A DNA stretch of 64,000 nucleotides, taken from contig JAQGHQ010000271.1 of the NCBI GenBank assembly GCA_028288765.1, positions 1 to 64,000 of the forward strand, read 5' to 3'. This document shows, piece by piece, positions 17,552-25,003 of the stretch; position 1 is the stretch's first letter, and the number at the start of each line of letters is the position of its first letter. This DNA comes from Gemmataceae bacterium. Lineage in GTDB: Bacteria > Planctomycetota > Planctomycetia > Gemmatales > Gemmataceae. The position numbers and the translations under genes are program-made. The notes below the pieces were generated by a model. It ran no database searches and was not told the DNA's origin. It worked only from the letters and a program-made list of their open reading frames with translations.

Positions 17552-19033
17552 CTACGGCCGCCGGGCGACGGCCCGTTCGGCCAGTTCGAACAGGCCCTCC
17601 ACCGCCAGTGCCATGAGCGCGGCCGGGATCGCCCCTTCGAGCATCAGAGGGATGTCGAACTTGTCGATCCCCCGGAGGATCGGCCGGCCGTACCCGCCGG
17701 CGCCGATAAACCCGCCCAGGGTGGCCGTCCCGACGTTGATGACCGCCGCCGTCTTCACCCCGGCAAGGATGGTCGGGGCGGCCAGCGGCAACTCGACCCG
17801 CCACAGGATCGCCCACGGGGTCAGGCCGAGGGCCTCGGCCGACTCCTGGAGGGAGTGCGGAATGCCTTTCAGTCCCGTGTACGTGTTCCGGACGATCGGC
17901 AACAGGCTGTAGAGGAACAGGGCCGCCACCGCCGGGGGCGCCCCGGTGCCCTCGTCGAGCAAGAACTTCATGACCGGGATCATGAACAGGAGCAGGGCCA
18001 GCGACGGGATCGTTTGCAGGACGCCGGTCGCCCCGAGGACGCCCCGGCCGAGGGCCGGGCGGCGGGCGGCCAGTACCCCGAGCGGCACCGCGACCAGCAC
18101 CGCCGCCAGGAGCGACGGCACCACGAGCGCCAGGTGCTCGCCGGTCGTTTTGATCAGCCTGGCGGCGAGCGATTCGTCGGCGACCGACACCTCCGCCCCG
18201 AGCGTCCGGGTCAGGAACTCGGCCGCGACCTGCCCTTCGTTCGCCTTCTCCTCCTGTACCCGGGCGTTCATCCGCTGCATGTCCGTCTCGGTGATCCGCC
18301 CCTCGAGGCGGCGGAGCTGGGCCACCACCCCCGGCCGGCGGTCTTCGAGGTCGGCCCGGTAGAGCCAGACGGCCTCGTAGGCGGGGAAGAAGTGGCGGTC
18401 GTCCTCCAACACCAGCAGGTCGTACTGGGCGATCTCCCCGTCCGTGGTGTACACCTCGGTCACGTCGATCGCCTTCTCCACGAGCGCCCGGTACGCGAGG
18501 GTGTGGTTCATCCCGCGGACGTTGGTCTGGGGCAGCCCGTAGTGCGGCTTCAGTCCCGGCCAGCCGTCCGGGCGGTCGAGGAATTCGTGGATGAACCCGA
18601 GCCGTAAATCGGGGTGGGCGCGGAGGTCCGAGACGTACCGGATGCCCTTCGCGGCGGCCACGTCCTTGCGCATCCCGAGGGCGTAGTTGTTGCGGAACCC
18701 GAGCGGCCTGCTCATCCGGACGCCGTGCGCCGCGAGGGCGGCGGCGAGGTCCGGCGGGTCGGCCTGGAGGATCTGCCGGGTGATCGTCCCGGTGTACTCG
18801 GGGTAGACATCAATGTCCCCCTGGGTGAGGGCCAGCCAGAGGGCCGGGGTGCCGCCGAGATCCTCCCGGTTGGCGTCGGTCCCGGCCTGCCGGGCGAGCT
18901 GGGCCGCCATCTCGGCCAGGATCACGGACTCGGTGAACTTCTTCGACCCGACTGCCACCGGCCGGGCCGACCCCGCCCGGTCGGGGGAGCAGCCGGTGAG
19001 CAGCACGAGCGCGGCGATGGCGAGCCGGGTCAC
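17552..19033 (-). CDS. Fused substrate-binding lipoprotein and permease of a glycine-betaine/choline-type ABC transporter
   Basis: 493 residues from a GTG preceded by a perfect AGGAGG. The N-terminus is a lipoprotein signal with lipobox LLTGC. Residues about 25-285 form an OpuAC/QAT-type binding domain (start VGSKKFTESVILAEM, later GDIDVYPEYTGT). Residues about 290-493 are a ProW/OpuAB-type permease with the EAA-like loop SLQESAEALGLTPWAILWRVELP. The module should import betaine, choline or a related compatible solute. The order binding domain then permease is the reverse of the better known permease-then-binding fusions. The GTG overlaps the stop of the ATPase gene, so both subunits are coupled. 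Confidence 0.9.
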   Translation of the reverse strand: MTRLAIAALVLLTGCSPDRAGSARPVAVGSKKFTESVILAEMAAQLARQAGTDANREDLGGTPALWLALTQGDIDVYPEYTGTITRQILQADPPDLAAALAAHGVRMSRPLGFRNNYALGMRKDVAAAKGIRYVSDLRAHPDLRLGFIHEFLDRPDGWPGLKPHYGLPQTNVRGMNHTLAYRALVEKAIDVTEVYTTDGEIAQYDLLVLEDDRHFFPAYEAVWLYRADLEDRRPGVVAQLRRLEGRITETDMQRMNARVQEEKANEGQVAAEFLTRTLGAEVSVADESLAARLIKTTGEHLALVVPSLLAAVLVAVPLGVLAARRPALGRGVLGATGVLQTIPSLALLLFMIPVMKFLLDEGTGAPPAVAALFLYSLLPIVRNTYTGLKGIPHSLQESAEALGLTPWAILWRVELPLAAPTILAGVKTAAVINVGTATLGGFIGAGGYGRPILRGIDKFDIPLMLEGAIPAALMALAVEGLFELAERAVARRP

Positions 19034-19776
19034 GTCGCCTCCTGGGGGATCTGCGGGCCGCGCTGGGCCTGGACGAACCGGGTGACGAACGGGTCGGCCG
19101 GCCGGTTCCAGAGGTCCGCCGGGCTCCCCTCCTGGACGACCTGCCCGTCCCGCAGGAGGACGATCCGGGCGGCGAAGAACGCGGCCTCGCCGAGGTCGTG
19201 GGTGACCATCACCACCGTTTTGCCGAGCGCCCCGAAGACGTCCCGCAGGTCGGCCTGGAGGTCGGCCCGGACGAGCGGGTCGAGCGCCCCGAGTGGTTCG
19301 TCCAGGAGCAAGGCGGCCGGGTCGAGCATGAGGGCCCGCATCAGCCCGACCCGCTGCCGCTGCCCGCCCGAGAGCTGGTGCGGGTACCGGTCCAGCCCGT
19401 CGGCCGGGAGCCGGGTCAGGGCGGCCAGTTCGGCCACCCGGGCGGCGATCCGGGCGCGGTCCCAGCCGAGGTGCCGGGCCATCAGGGTGATATTCCCCCG
19501 GGCGGTCAGGTGCGGGAACAGCCCGCCGTCCTGGATGACGTAGCCGGTCCGCCGGCGGACCGGCCGGGCGGTCTCCGGGGTGACCGGGGTGCCGTCGAAT
19601 GTGACCGTCCCGGCGTCGGGCTCGATCAGTCCGATCAGCAGCCGCAGCAGGGTAGACTTGCCGCACCCGCTCGGCCCGATCAGCACGGTGGTCCGGCCGG
19701 CCAGGGTATCGAGCGTGATGGGGCCGAGCGCGGACCGGCCGGCGTAGGACTTGGTGACCCCGGCGAGCTGGAACAT
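19030..19776 (-). CDS. ABC transporter ATPase, betaine/choline (QAT) type
   Basis: 248 residues with all nucleotide-binding motifs: Walker A GPSGCGKST, Q-loop VIQDGGLFPH, signature LSGGQRQRV, Walker B LLLDEPLGALD, and the switch His in VTHDLGEA. It is close in length to the ATPase core but lacks the C-terminal CBS pair that confers osmosensing in OpuA/ProV, so regulation must differ. The ATG at 19776 is chosen because it overlaps the stop of the upstream DUF427 gene by one base, while the open frame extends further 5' without a good start. It powers the fused permease encoded immediately downstream. Confidence 0.93.
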   Translation of the reverse strand: MFQLAGVTKSYAGRSALGPITLDTLAGRTTVLIGPSGCGKSTLLRLLIGLIEPDAGTVTFDGTPVTPETARPVRRRTGYVIQDGGLFPHLTARGNITLMARHLGWDRARIAARVAELAALTRLPADGLDRYPHQLSGGQRQRVGLMRALMLDPAALLLDEPLGALDPLVRADLQADLRDVFGALGKTVVMVTHDLGEAAFFAARIVLLRDGQVVQEGSPADLWNRPADPFVTRFVQAQRGPQIPQEAT

Positions 19777-20054
19777 CACGACACCGTCACGCCCTTCCAG
19801 AAGGCGACGTACCCGGCGATCTCCTTCGCCGCGTCCTTCGTCTCCGGGTAGTACCACGCGGCGTCCGGGTTCTGCTTCCCGTTCACCTCGATGGAGTAGT
19901 AACTCGCCGTCCCCTTCCACCCACAGACCGTGTGGGTCGGGCTCGGCCGGAAATACTCCATACGGACTGCGTCCGGGGGGAAGTAGTGGTTCCCCTCGAC
20001 CACAATCGTCCGGTCGGACTCGGCCAGCACGGCCCCGTTCCAGGTCGCTTTCAT
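19776..20054 (-). CDS. DUF427 family protein
   Basis: 92 residues, starting at an ATG with GGAGGACCC upstream. The sequence matches the small DUF427 fold: MKATWNGAVLAESD at the start, the central YFP and FRPSPTHTVCGWKG block with the conserved Cys, then ASYYSIEVNGK, DAAWYYPETKDAAKEIAGYVAFW. Family members are compact beta proteins of unknown biochemical role, frequently found as single genes. Here it is first in a tightly packed three-gene unit with the betaine-type ABC transporter, suggesting co-transcription rather than a proven shared role. Confidence 0.88.
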   Translation of the reverse strand: MKATWNGAVLAESDRTIVVEGNHYFPPDAVRMEYFRPSPTHTVCGWKGTASYYSIEVNGKQNPDAAWYYPETKDAAKEIAGYVAFWKGVTVS

Positions 20055-20230
20055 GGGTCCTCCGTTCGCGTCATACAAGATCCGCCTGGAGGTGTCTGGG
20101 TTTTGGATTGGGCGCACCCGGTGGACCGCTCTGGCCGGTATTGCTTTCGCCCCGGCGGACGAACGCCCTTTCGGTCTCGCCCCGGGGGGGGTTCCGAACC
20201 CGCGGCTCACTCCGACCCGTCCGCCGCTCC

Positions 20231-20492
20231 GGAGATCCGTCCACGCCCGCCCGGGGTTTCACCCCGGGCTACCGGCCGGCGCCGCTCCGCGGCTCCCAAT
20301 CGGGCGTGCGGCGGTTTTCGCCCCGGCGGGGCGGGTGCCGGTAGCCCGGGATAAAATCCCGGGCGGACGGACGCCCACCCGGTCCCTCTGCGATTCACCG
20401 GGAGCCGCATCCGTCGGCCCGGCCCCCGGAGATCCGTCTTCGCCCGCCCGGGGTTTCACCCCGGGCTACCGGCCGGCGCCGCTCCGCGGCTC
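20231..20492. repeat. REP-like cluster: 65-bp direct repeats with GCCCGGGGTTTCACCCCGGGC hairpin cores
   Basis: Two 65-base blocks, 20231-20295 and 20428-20492, are identical except for two adjacent bases. Each has a hairpin core in which CCCGGGGT and ACCCCGGG pair around a TTTC loop, followed by GCTACCGGCCGGCGCCGCTCCGCGG. Between them, at about 20339-20367, is an inverted relative (GGTAGCCCGGGATAAAATCCCGGGCGG). The whole 450-base gap between the DUF427 and egtD genes is built from such units and holds no gene. These look like dispersed palindromic elements. Confidence 0.85.
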
Positions 20493-20504
20493 AAGGCAGG
20501 CGGC

Positions 20505-21458
20505 TCAGCCCGTCGCCGTCAGATACAGCACCGCGAAGTATTGGTTTTCGTCGGTCCACACCTCGTCCGTCCGCAGCCCGCACCGGGCCGCCCGGCGGCC
20601 CAGTTCTCCGAGGTCGTACTTGTACGAGTTCTCGGTGTGGATCGTCTCCCCGGCCTGGAACTGGAACACCGTCGCGCCGACCCGGACCCGCTGGGCGGCC
20701 AAGCTGACCAGGTGCATCTCGATCCGCGACCGCTCCCGGTTGTAGAACGCCCGGTGCCGGAAGGCGGCGGGGTCGAAGTCGGCCCCGAGCTCCCGATTGA
20801 TCCGGATCAGCAGGTTCCGGTTGAACGCCGCGGTCACCCCCAGGTGGTCGTTATAGGCGGCTTCCAGGACCGGTGGGTCTTTACGCAGGTCCGCCCCGAG
20901 CAGCAGCCCGCCGCCGGGCCCGACCAGCCTGGCGATCCGGCGGAGGAGGGTGTCGGCCTCCGGGGGGTCGAAGTTCCCGATGGTCGACCCGGGGAAGTAG
21001 ACCACCCGCCGGGCCGCCGGGACGGCCGGGAGCGGGAAGTCCCGGGTGAAGTCGGCAAACACCGGCAGCACCGCCAGCCCCGGGTGGTCCCGGGCCAGTT
21101 CGGCGGCGGCGGTCCGCAGGTGGGCGCCGGACACGTCCACCGGGACGTATCCGGCCGGGCGGTCGAGCCGGTCGAGCAGGAGCCGGACCTTGACCAGGCT
21201 GCCGGCCCCGAGTTCGACCAGCAGGCACCCTGGCCCGCACCGGGCGGCCATCGGACCGGCGTGCTGCCGCATGATCCCCAACTCGGTCCGGGTCAGGTAG
21301 TATTCGTCCAGCTCGGTGATCCGGTCGAACAGCCGGGACCCGGCGGCGTCGTAGAAGTACTTGGCGGGGAGGTCCTTCCGCGGCCGACCGAGCCCGGCGA
21401 GCACGTCGGCCAGGAAGCAGTCGGTCTCGGTCGGCGGGGTGGCGGTGGCGGTCGTCAT
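20505..21458 (-). CDS. egtD: L-histidine N-alpha-methyltransferase EgtD
   Basis: 317 residues, close to the usual ~320 for EgtD. The N-terminal segment [27 protein letters not shown] is shown in part by YFYDAAGS and the Tyr-rich substrate region. The SAM site contains [15 protein letters not shown], and the C-terminus has the histidine-pocket type segment FHTENSY-like [10 protein letters not shown]. EgtD trimethylates histidine to hercynine, the first step to ergothioneine. The start ATG overlaps the stop codon of an egtB 3' remnant (ATGA), showing an ancestral egtB-egtD arrangement. A complete egtB now lies 3.5 kb upstream on the same strand. Confidence 0.92.
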   Translation of the reverse strand: MTTATATPPTETDCFLADVLAGLGRPRKDLPAKYFYDAAGSRLFDRITELDEYYLTRTELGIMRQHAGPMAARCGPGCLLVELGAGSLVKVRLLLDRLDRPAGYVPVDVSGAHLRTAAAELARDHPGLAVLPVFADFTRDFPLPAVPAARRVVYFPGSTIGNFDPPEADTLLRRIARLVGPGGGLLLGADLRKDPPVLEAAYNDHLGVTAAFNRNLLIRINRELGADFDPAAFRHRAFYNRERSRIEMHLVSLAAQRVRVGATVFQFQAGETIHTENSYKYDLGELGRRAARCGLRTDEVWTDENQYFAVLYLTATG

Positions 21459-21643
21459 GTGGAGAGGTCCTTCCCCAGTCGGAGGCCGGAGAACTGCCAG
21501 CGGGCGTCGGGCGGGAAGAAGTTGCGGTAGGTCGGGCGGACGTGCCCGGCCGGGGTGGCGCACGACCCGCCCCGGAGGACCGCCTGATTGCACATGAATT
21601 TCCTGCTGTAGCCCATTTCGCCAAGACCTTCTGCGACACTCCC
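21455..21643 (-). pseudogene. egtB: 3' remnant of an egtB gene
   Basis: Reading on the minus strand, this frame encodes the end of an EgtB protein: [17 protein letters not shown], then the [20 protein letters not shown] block, ending GKDLST and a TGA that overlaps the egtD start. It is cut off upstream by an in-frame TGA at 21644-21646. Bases 21486-21581 are 100 percent identical to 25035-25130 inside the intact egtB, while the flanks differ (ending LGKDLST here, LARDLDE there). The remnant is the likely original partner of egtD in a coupled egtBD operon. Confidence 0.85.
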
Positions 21644-21873
21644 TCAGCCCTCCATCATAGGCAGGCGGCGGGCGAGCAAAACCCGAGAGGCGAGCAAGGC
21701 TATCCGGTGTTCGAGCGGGACCGGTCCAGATTCCACCCGGGCTCAACGCACATCCGGCTAACGGACTTCGACAACGTCGGGGCAGTCCGTCCACGCGGCG
21801 AGTTCCCGACCGGATGGCGGTGTTAAGGCGAGCGGCAGGAAAAAGCCGACCCGCGATTCGTTCCACCCGCTTC

Positions 21874-21934
21874 GTAGGGCACGCACTGCGTGCCGGTTTT
21901 GGCCTGGCAAACCGGTACGCAGTGCGTGCCCTAC
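21874..21934. repeat. 26-bp inverted repeat, GTAGGGCACGCACTGCGTGC type
   Basis: Left arm 21874-21899 and right arm 21909-21934 pair with a single mismatch around a 9-base loop. Each arm also contains its own short palindrome (GCACGCACTGCGTGC). It lies in a gene-poor stretch (21644-22321) within the block separating egtD from egtB. This is a dispersed palindromic element in form; there is no T tract to suggest a terminator. Confidence 0.85.
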
Positions 21935-21999
21935 AAGACGGCTCGTCCCCCGTGTCTTCATCATTCTGCGGGTCGCTTTACATCTGCCGGACGCCTTAA

Positions 22000-22251
22000 C
22001 GGGAAGCTGCCCGGATAGATCTGCTGGCGGGGGCGGCGTACCCGGTTGTCGTCCTCCATACCGACGAGTTCCTTGGGCCGGATTCGGCCCGGCAGTTCTA
22101 CGCCCTCGTCGGGACGAGGTCCGACCTTGTCACGGCTGGAACGGAAGGGCGGGCCGGCGGCCCGGAATGGATACTGGCTCACCCCATGTCGGCGTCGCCC
22201 GACCCCGCCGCGTCAGTCGGAGGCCGACCTGCCAATCCGGGAGCGAAATGA
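22000..22251 (+). other. Coding-like fragment without a start
   Basis: This frame, bounded by TAA at 21997-21999 and TGA at 22249-22251, reads like a piece of a real protein: AARIDLLAGAAYPVVVLHTDE, in parts, followed by FLGPDSARQFYALVG and SDLVTAGTEG. It lacks a credible start codon and I do not recognise the family. It may be gene debris in the egt insertion block, or chance in GC-rich DNA. The remaining bases between 21644 and 22321 hold only the palindrome noted separately. Confidence 0.25.
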
Positions 22252-22321
22252 CTGCCGCTTACCACCAGCTGCCCGGGACCTACCACGCCCCGCGATTCAC
22301 GTAGAGCGAAGTCCGGGTCGG

Positions 22322-23623
22322 TCAGCGGTCGCGATGGCGGACGGCAAAGTCGACCTTGAACCCTGGTTCCACCCCGGCCCCAACCGGCCGAAAATGATGT
22401 GCCGCCACGTTTTCTCCGACCTTCCGCCCGCACGCCAGCCCGTCCCGGTTGTCGAATGCCCAGTGGATGCCCCCGTAGATACGACTCATCCCCGCCTCCT
22501 CGGCCGCCGTGGTGAATGAGTCGAACCGCCGGGTTACTCCCGGGAGGCCGTCCGAAGTCGAGGTGAACCGGAGCTGGTCGGTGCCGAAGAACGCCGCCAG
22601 GGAGGCGGCCGCGGCCCCGCTGAAGGAACTGTGCCCGGAGGGGTATGCCGGGAACGGGGGCGTCGGGAGGAGGGGGGTCCAGCCCGGGTCTTCGGCCCGG
22701 ATGGCGGTCACCGGTCGCCACACGTCGTACCGGAACTTGCTCTCCCAGCACACGATTCCGGCGTCGGCCAGGGCGACGTTCAGCAGGGCCAGCAGCCGGG
22801 CGGTCTCGGCCGGGGTGGTGCCCCGGTCGGCCGCAACACCCCGGGCGATACGGTTCCAGTGCCCGGGCGGGGTGACTGTACCATCTCCGTCCGCCCAGAA
22901 CCGGGCGATCTCGGTCTGCTCCGGGGACCGGGCCCGGCTGTCGGTCGCGCCAATCACCTTCACCTCCCGATAGGCGGCCGTGTAATCGTCGCTCCCCAAA
23001 GCCGGCGGGCCGGGCGGGCGAAAGACTACCGGGTCGGTGAAGGTGAGGCACCGGACACTCCCCCACCCGGGGAGGAGTGGGGGACGGTAACCGGGAGGGG
23101 TGGGCCGCCACCGCCCCACTTCCAACCGTGGGGTGTACGTCTCGCGGCGGGCGTCCGCCCGGTCTCCGGCCCTCCAGTGGAGCACGTCCTCGGCCACCGC
23201 CTGCCCGAGAGCCAACCCGCCGGTCTTTCCCGGGCCGTCGGGGAGCGGGTAGAGGGACTCGTCCAGCTCGGTGTCGAACTGGTCCAACCGGTCGGGGTAG
23301 AGGGCAAACAGCACCCGATGCGCGGCGACTGCCGCGGCCACTTCGGCCGAGGCACCGGGGGGTGCGACCCGGGCCGACAGGAACGGGCGGTGGGTCCGGT
23401 CGATGGCGTTGACCGCGTCGTAGATTGCGATGTGGAGGAGGGCCAGATTCCGGGCGGCGAGCGGGGGCGGTGTCTTGTCGGCCCGCACGGCGTCGAGAGC
23501 TGCCTCGTTCCACCGTTCGACCACGTCTCTGTGGGCCGGCGGGCACTCGCAGGGCGGCCCCGTGATGGCCTGTGGCAGGGCGGCAGTGAACCCGGCGGCG
23601 AGGACGAGGACAAGGTGGCGCAT
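22322..23623 (-). CDS. Exported vanadium-haloperoxidase-like / PAP2-superfamily protein
   Basis: 433 residues with an N-terminal signal peptide (about 1-20, ending before Pro/Cys-rich mature sequence). The three vanadate/phosphate-binding motifs of the haloperoxidase-acid phosphatase superfamily are present in order: K-x6-RP as KFRYDVWRP (~295-303), PSGHSSFSGA (~325-334), and SR-x5-H as SRIYGGIHW (~379-387). An N-terminal helical domain with the segment LLHIAIYDAVNAI is typical of bacterial vanadium-dependent haloperoxidase-related proteins. Likely chemistry is halide oxidation or phosphoester hydrolysis outside the cytoplasm; these cannot be separated by motif alone. It lies in the block separating egtD from egtB. 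Confidence 0.85.
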   Translation of the reverse strand: MRHLVLVLAAGFTAALPQAITGPPCECPPAHRDVVERWNEAALDAVRADKTPPPLAARNLALLHIAIYDAVNAIDRTHRPFLSARVAPPGASAEVAAAVAAHRVLFALYPDRLDQFDTELDESLYPLPDGPGKTGGLALGQAVAEDVLHWRAGDRADARRETYTPRLEVGRWRPTPPGYRPPLLPGWGSVRCLTFTDPVVFRPPGPPALGSDDYTAAYREVKVIGATDSRARSPEQTEIARFWADGDGTVTPPGHWNRIARGVAADRGTTPAETARLLALLNVALADAGIVCWESKFRYDVWRPVTAIRAEDPGWTPLLPTPPFPAYPSGHSSFSGAAAASLAAFFGTDQLRFTSTSDGLPGVTRRFDSFTTAAEEAGMSRIYGGIHWAFDNRDGLACGRKVGENVAAHHFRPVGAGVEPGFKVDFAVRHRDR

Positions 23624-23849
23624 GTCCGGACCCTCTGGGGTTGACGATTCTGTCTTTTATTCCGGCTGGGCGCATTCCGCCAGCGGACCGGGGAAGCTTT
23701 CGTCGGGCAGGCGAGAGCGGTCCGTCACTCTGTACCGGTCGCACCGAGTTTGCGGGGGGAGACGCGGGTCAAAGAGATGGCCCGCTGGACCGGCCGCGGT
23801 CCGCGCGAGTCTTCGGCGACATCGGGCGGCCGGGGAAGAGGAGTGGCAC

Positions 23850-23916
23850 GGGCCGCCACGGAGGGCGGCCCCTACAGGAGCAGGGTTGGTAGGGGGGCCG
23901 CCCTCCGTGGCGGCCC
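23850..23916. repeat. Palindromic repeat, GGGCCGCCACGGAGGGCGGCCC type (copy 1)
   Basis: Left arm 23850-23875 and right arm 23889-23916 are complementary apart from a two-base insertion, with a 13-base loop. The unit is followed by GCCAGCAACC and a short AAGGTTTCAACAAA tail. A second, diverged member with the same tail occurs at 41259-41322. The rest of the 330-base gap 23624-23953 shows nothing else. Confidence 0.88.
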
Positions 23917-23953
23917 GCCAGCAACCGAAGGTTTCAACAAAGCCTGGTGAAGG

Positions 23954-24841
23954 CTATCGGGTCGTGCCGAGCGCGGCCGAGTTGCTCGGGCGGGGGACGG
24001 CCGGGTCAGACACCGGGAGCGAGCTGAGGAAGCGGTCTAACGCCGCCGCATACTCCGGGGTCGGCGGGTCGCTGTGCCCACCGCCGGGGACGGTGACGAA
24101 CTGCTTCGGCTCGTTCGCCGCCTCGAACAGCTTCCGCCCCAGGGCGTAAGGGACGATGCGGTCGGCGTCCCCGTGGACCTGGAGGAGCGGCCCGCGGTAG
24201 GCCCGAATCTTGGACAAGGAGTCGAGCCGGGCCTGCATGACCGCCCGGACCGGCAGCAGTGGGACGTGGCTCGCGGCGACGTCCGGCAGGTTGGTGAAGG
24301 TGCCCTCCAGCACCAGCCCCCGGGCGCCGTCGGCGGCGGCGAGGTCCACCGCCACCCCACCCCCCAGGGAGTGACCGGCCAGGACGATGTCGCCCTCCCG
24401 GACCCCGGCCCGAGCGGCGAGCCACCGGCGGGCGGCGCGGGCGTCGTCGAGCACTCCGGGCTCGGTCGGGGTGCCCCCGCTCTTGCCGTACCCGCGGTAG
24501 TCGAACACCAGAACCGCGGCGCCCAGCTGGTCCCGGAAGAGGTGGAGGACTTGCCGCCGGGTGGTGACGTTCCCGCCGTTCCCGTGGGTGAACAGGACGA
24601 CCGCTCGCGGGGGGTTGCGGTCGGGCTCCGCGAACCAGCCGTGCAGGCGGACCCCGTCCGAGGACGTGAAGTACACGTCCTCAATTCTGGGGTCGGGGGT
24701 CCAGTCGCCCCGGGGGTACAGCCGGGGCTGGAAGACAATCGAGTCCTCAATGGCCGCGGCCCCGCCAGCCAGGGTCGCACACCCGGTGGCGAGGACGAGG
24801 CCTCCCAGGGCTGTCAGGGCGAGGAGTGAAACTCGGCCCAT
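23954..24841 (-). CDS. Lipoprotein alpha/beta hydrolase
   Basis: 295 residues. A lipoprotein signal with lipobox LATGC at about 17-21 indicates membrane anchoring. The alpha/beta hydrolase fold is shown by the oxyanion region FTHGNGGN, the strand VLVFDYRGYGKSGG, the nucleophile elbow GHSLGG (Ser about 157), the acid loop VHGDADRIVPY and the catalytic His in GGGHSDPP. This is the BAAT/serine aminopeptidase S33-like group (YfhR/Bem46 type). The substrate is unknown. It is co-oriented with the haloperoxidase-like gene and egtB. Confidence 0.88.
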   Translation of the reverse strand: MGRVSLLALTALGGLVLATGCATLAGGAAAIEDSIVFQPRLYPRGDWTPDPRIEDVYFTSSDGVRLHGWFAEPDRNPPRAVVLFTHGNGGNVTTRRQVLHLFRDQLGAAVLVFDYRGYGKSGGTPTEPGVLDDARAARRWLAARAGVREGDIVLAGHSLGGGVAVDLAAADGARGLVLEGTFTNLPDVAASHVPLLPVRAVMQARLDSLSKIRAYRGPLLQVHGDADRIVPYALGRKLFEAANEPKQFVTVPGGGHSDPPTPEYAAALDRFLSSLPVSDPAVPRPSNSAALGTTR

Positions 24842-25003
24842 GTCGCCCCCGAGGTTGGCATCCCGGTCGTCGCGGTCTCAGCTCCTTGAATGTGGTCGCT
24901 ATGCCGGACGGGGCCGACCCCGTCAATCTCAAACCGGCTGGTCAGTCTGCGGGGCCACGCTGCGGTCGCGCCCAAATCGAACGACTGCCCTCCGGCATCC
25001 CGG

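Noticed and set aside
15912-17816. A single 634-codon minus-strand protein spanning methyltransferase and upstream sequence
   Set aside because: Only the last 226 codons are protein-like; the upstream part is antisense to the overlapping membrane protein gene's true frame, and an ATGA start-stop overlap is present.
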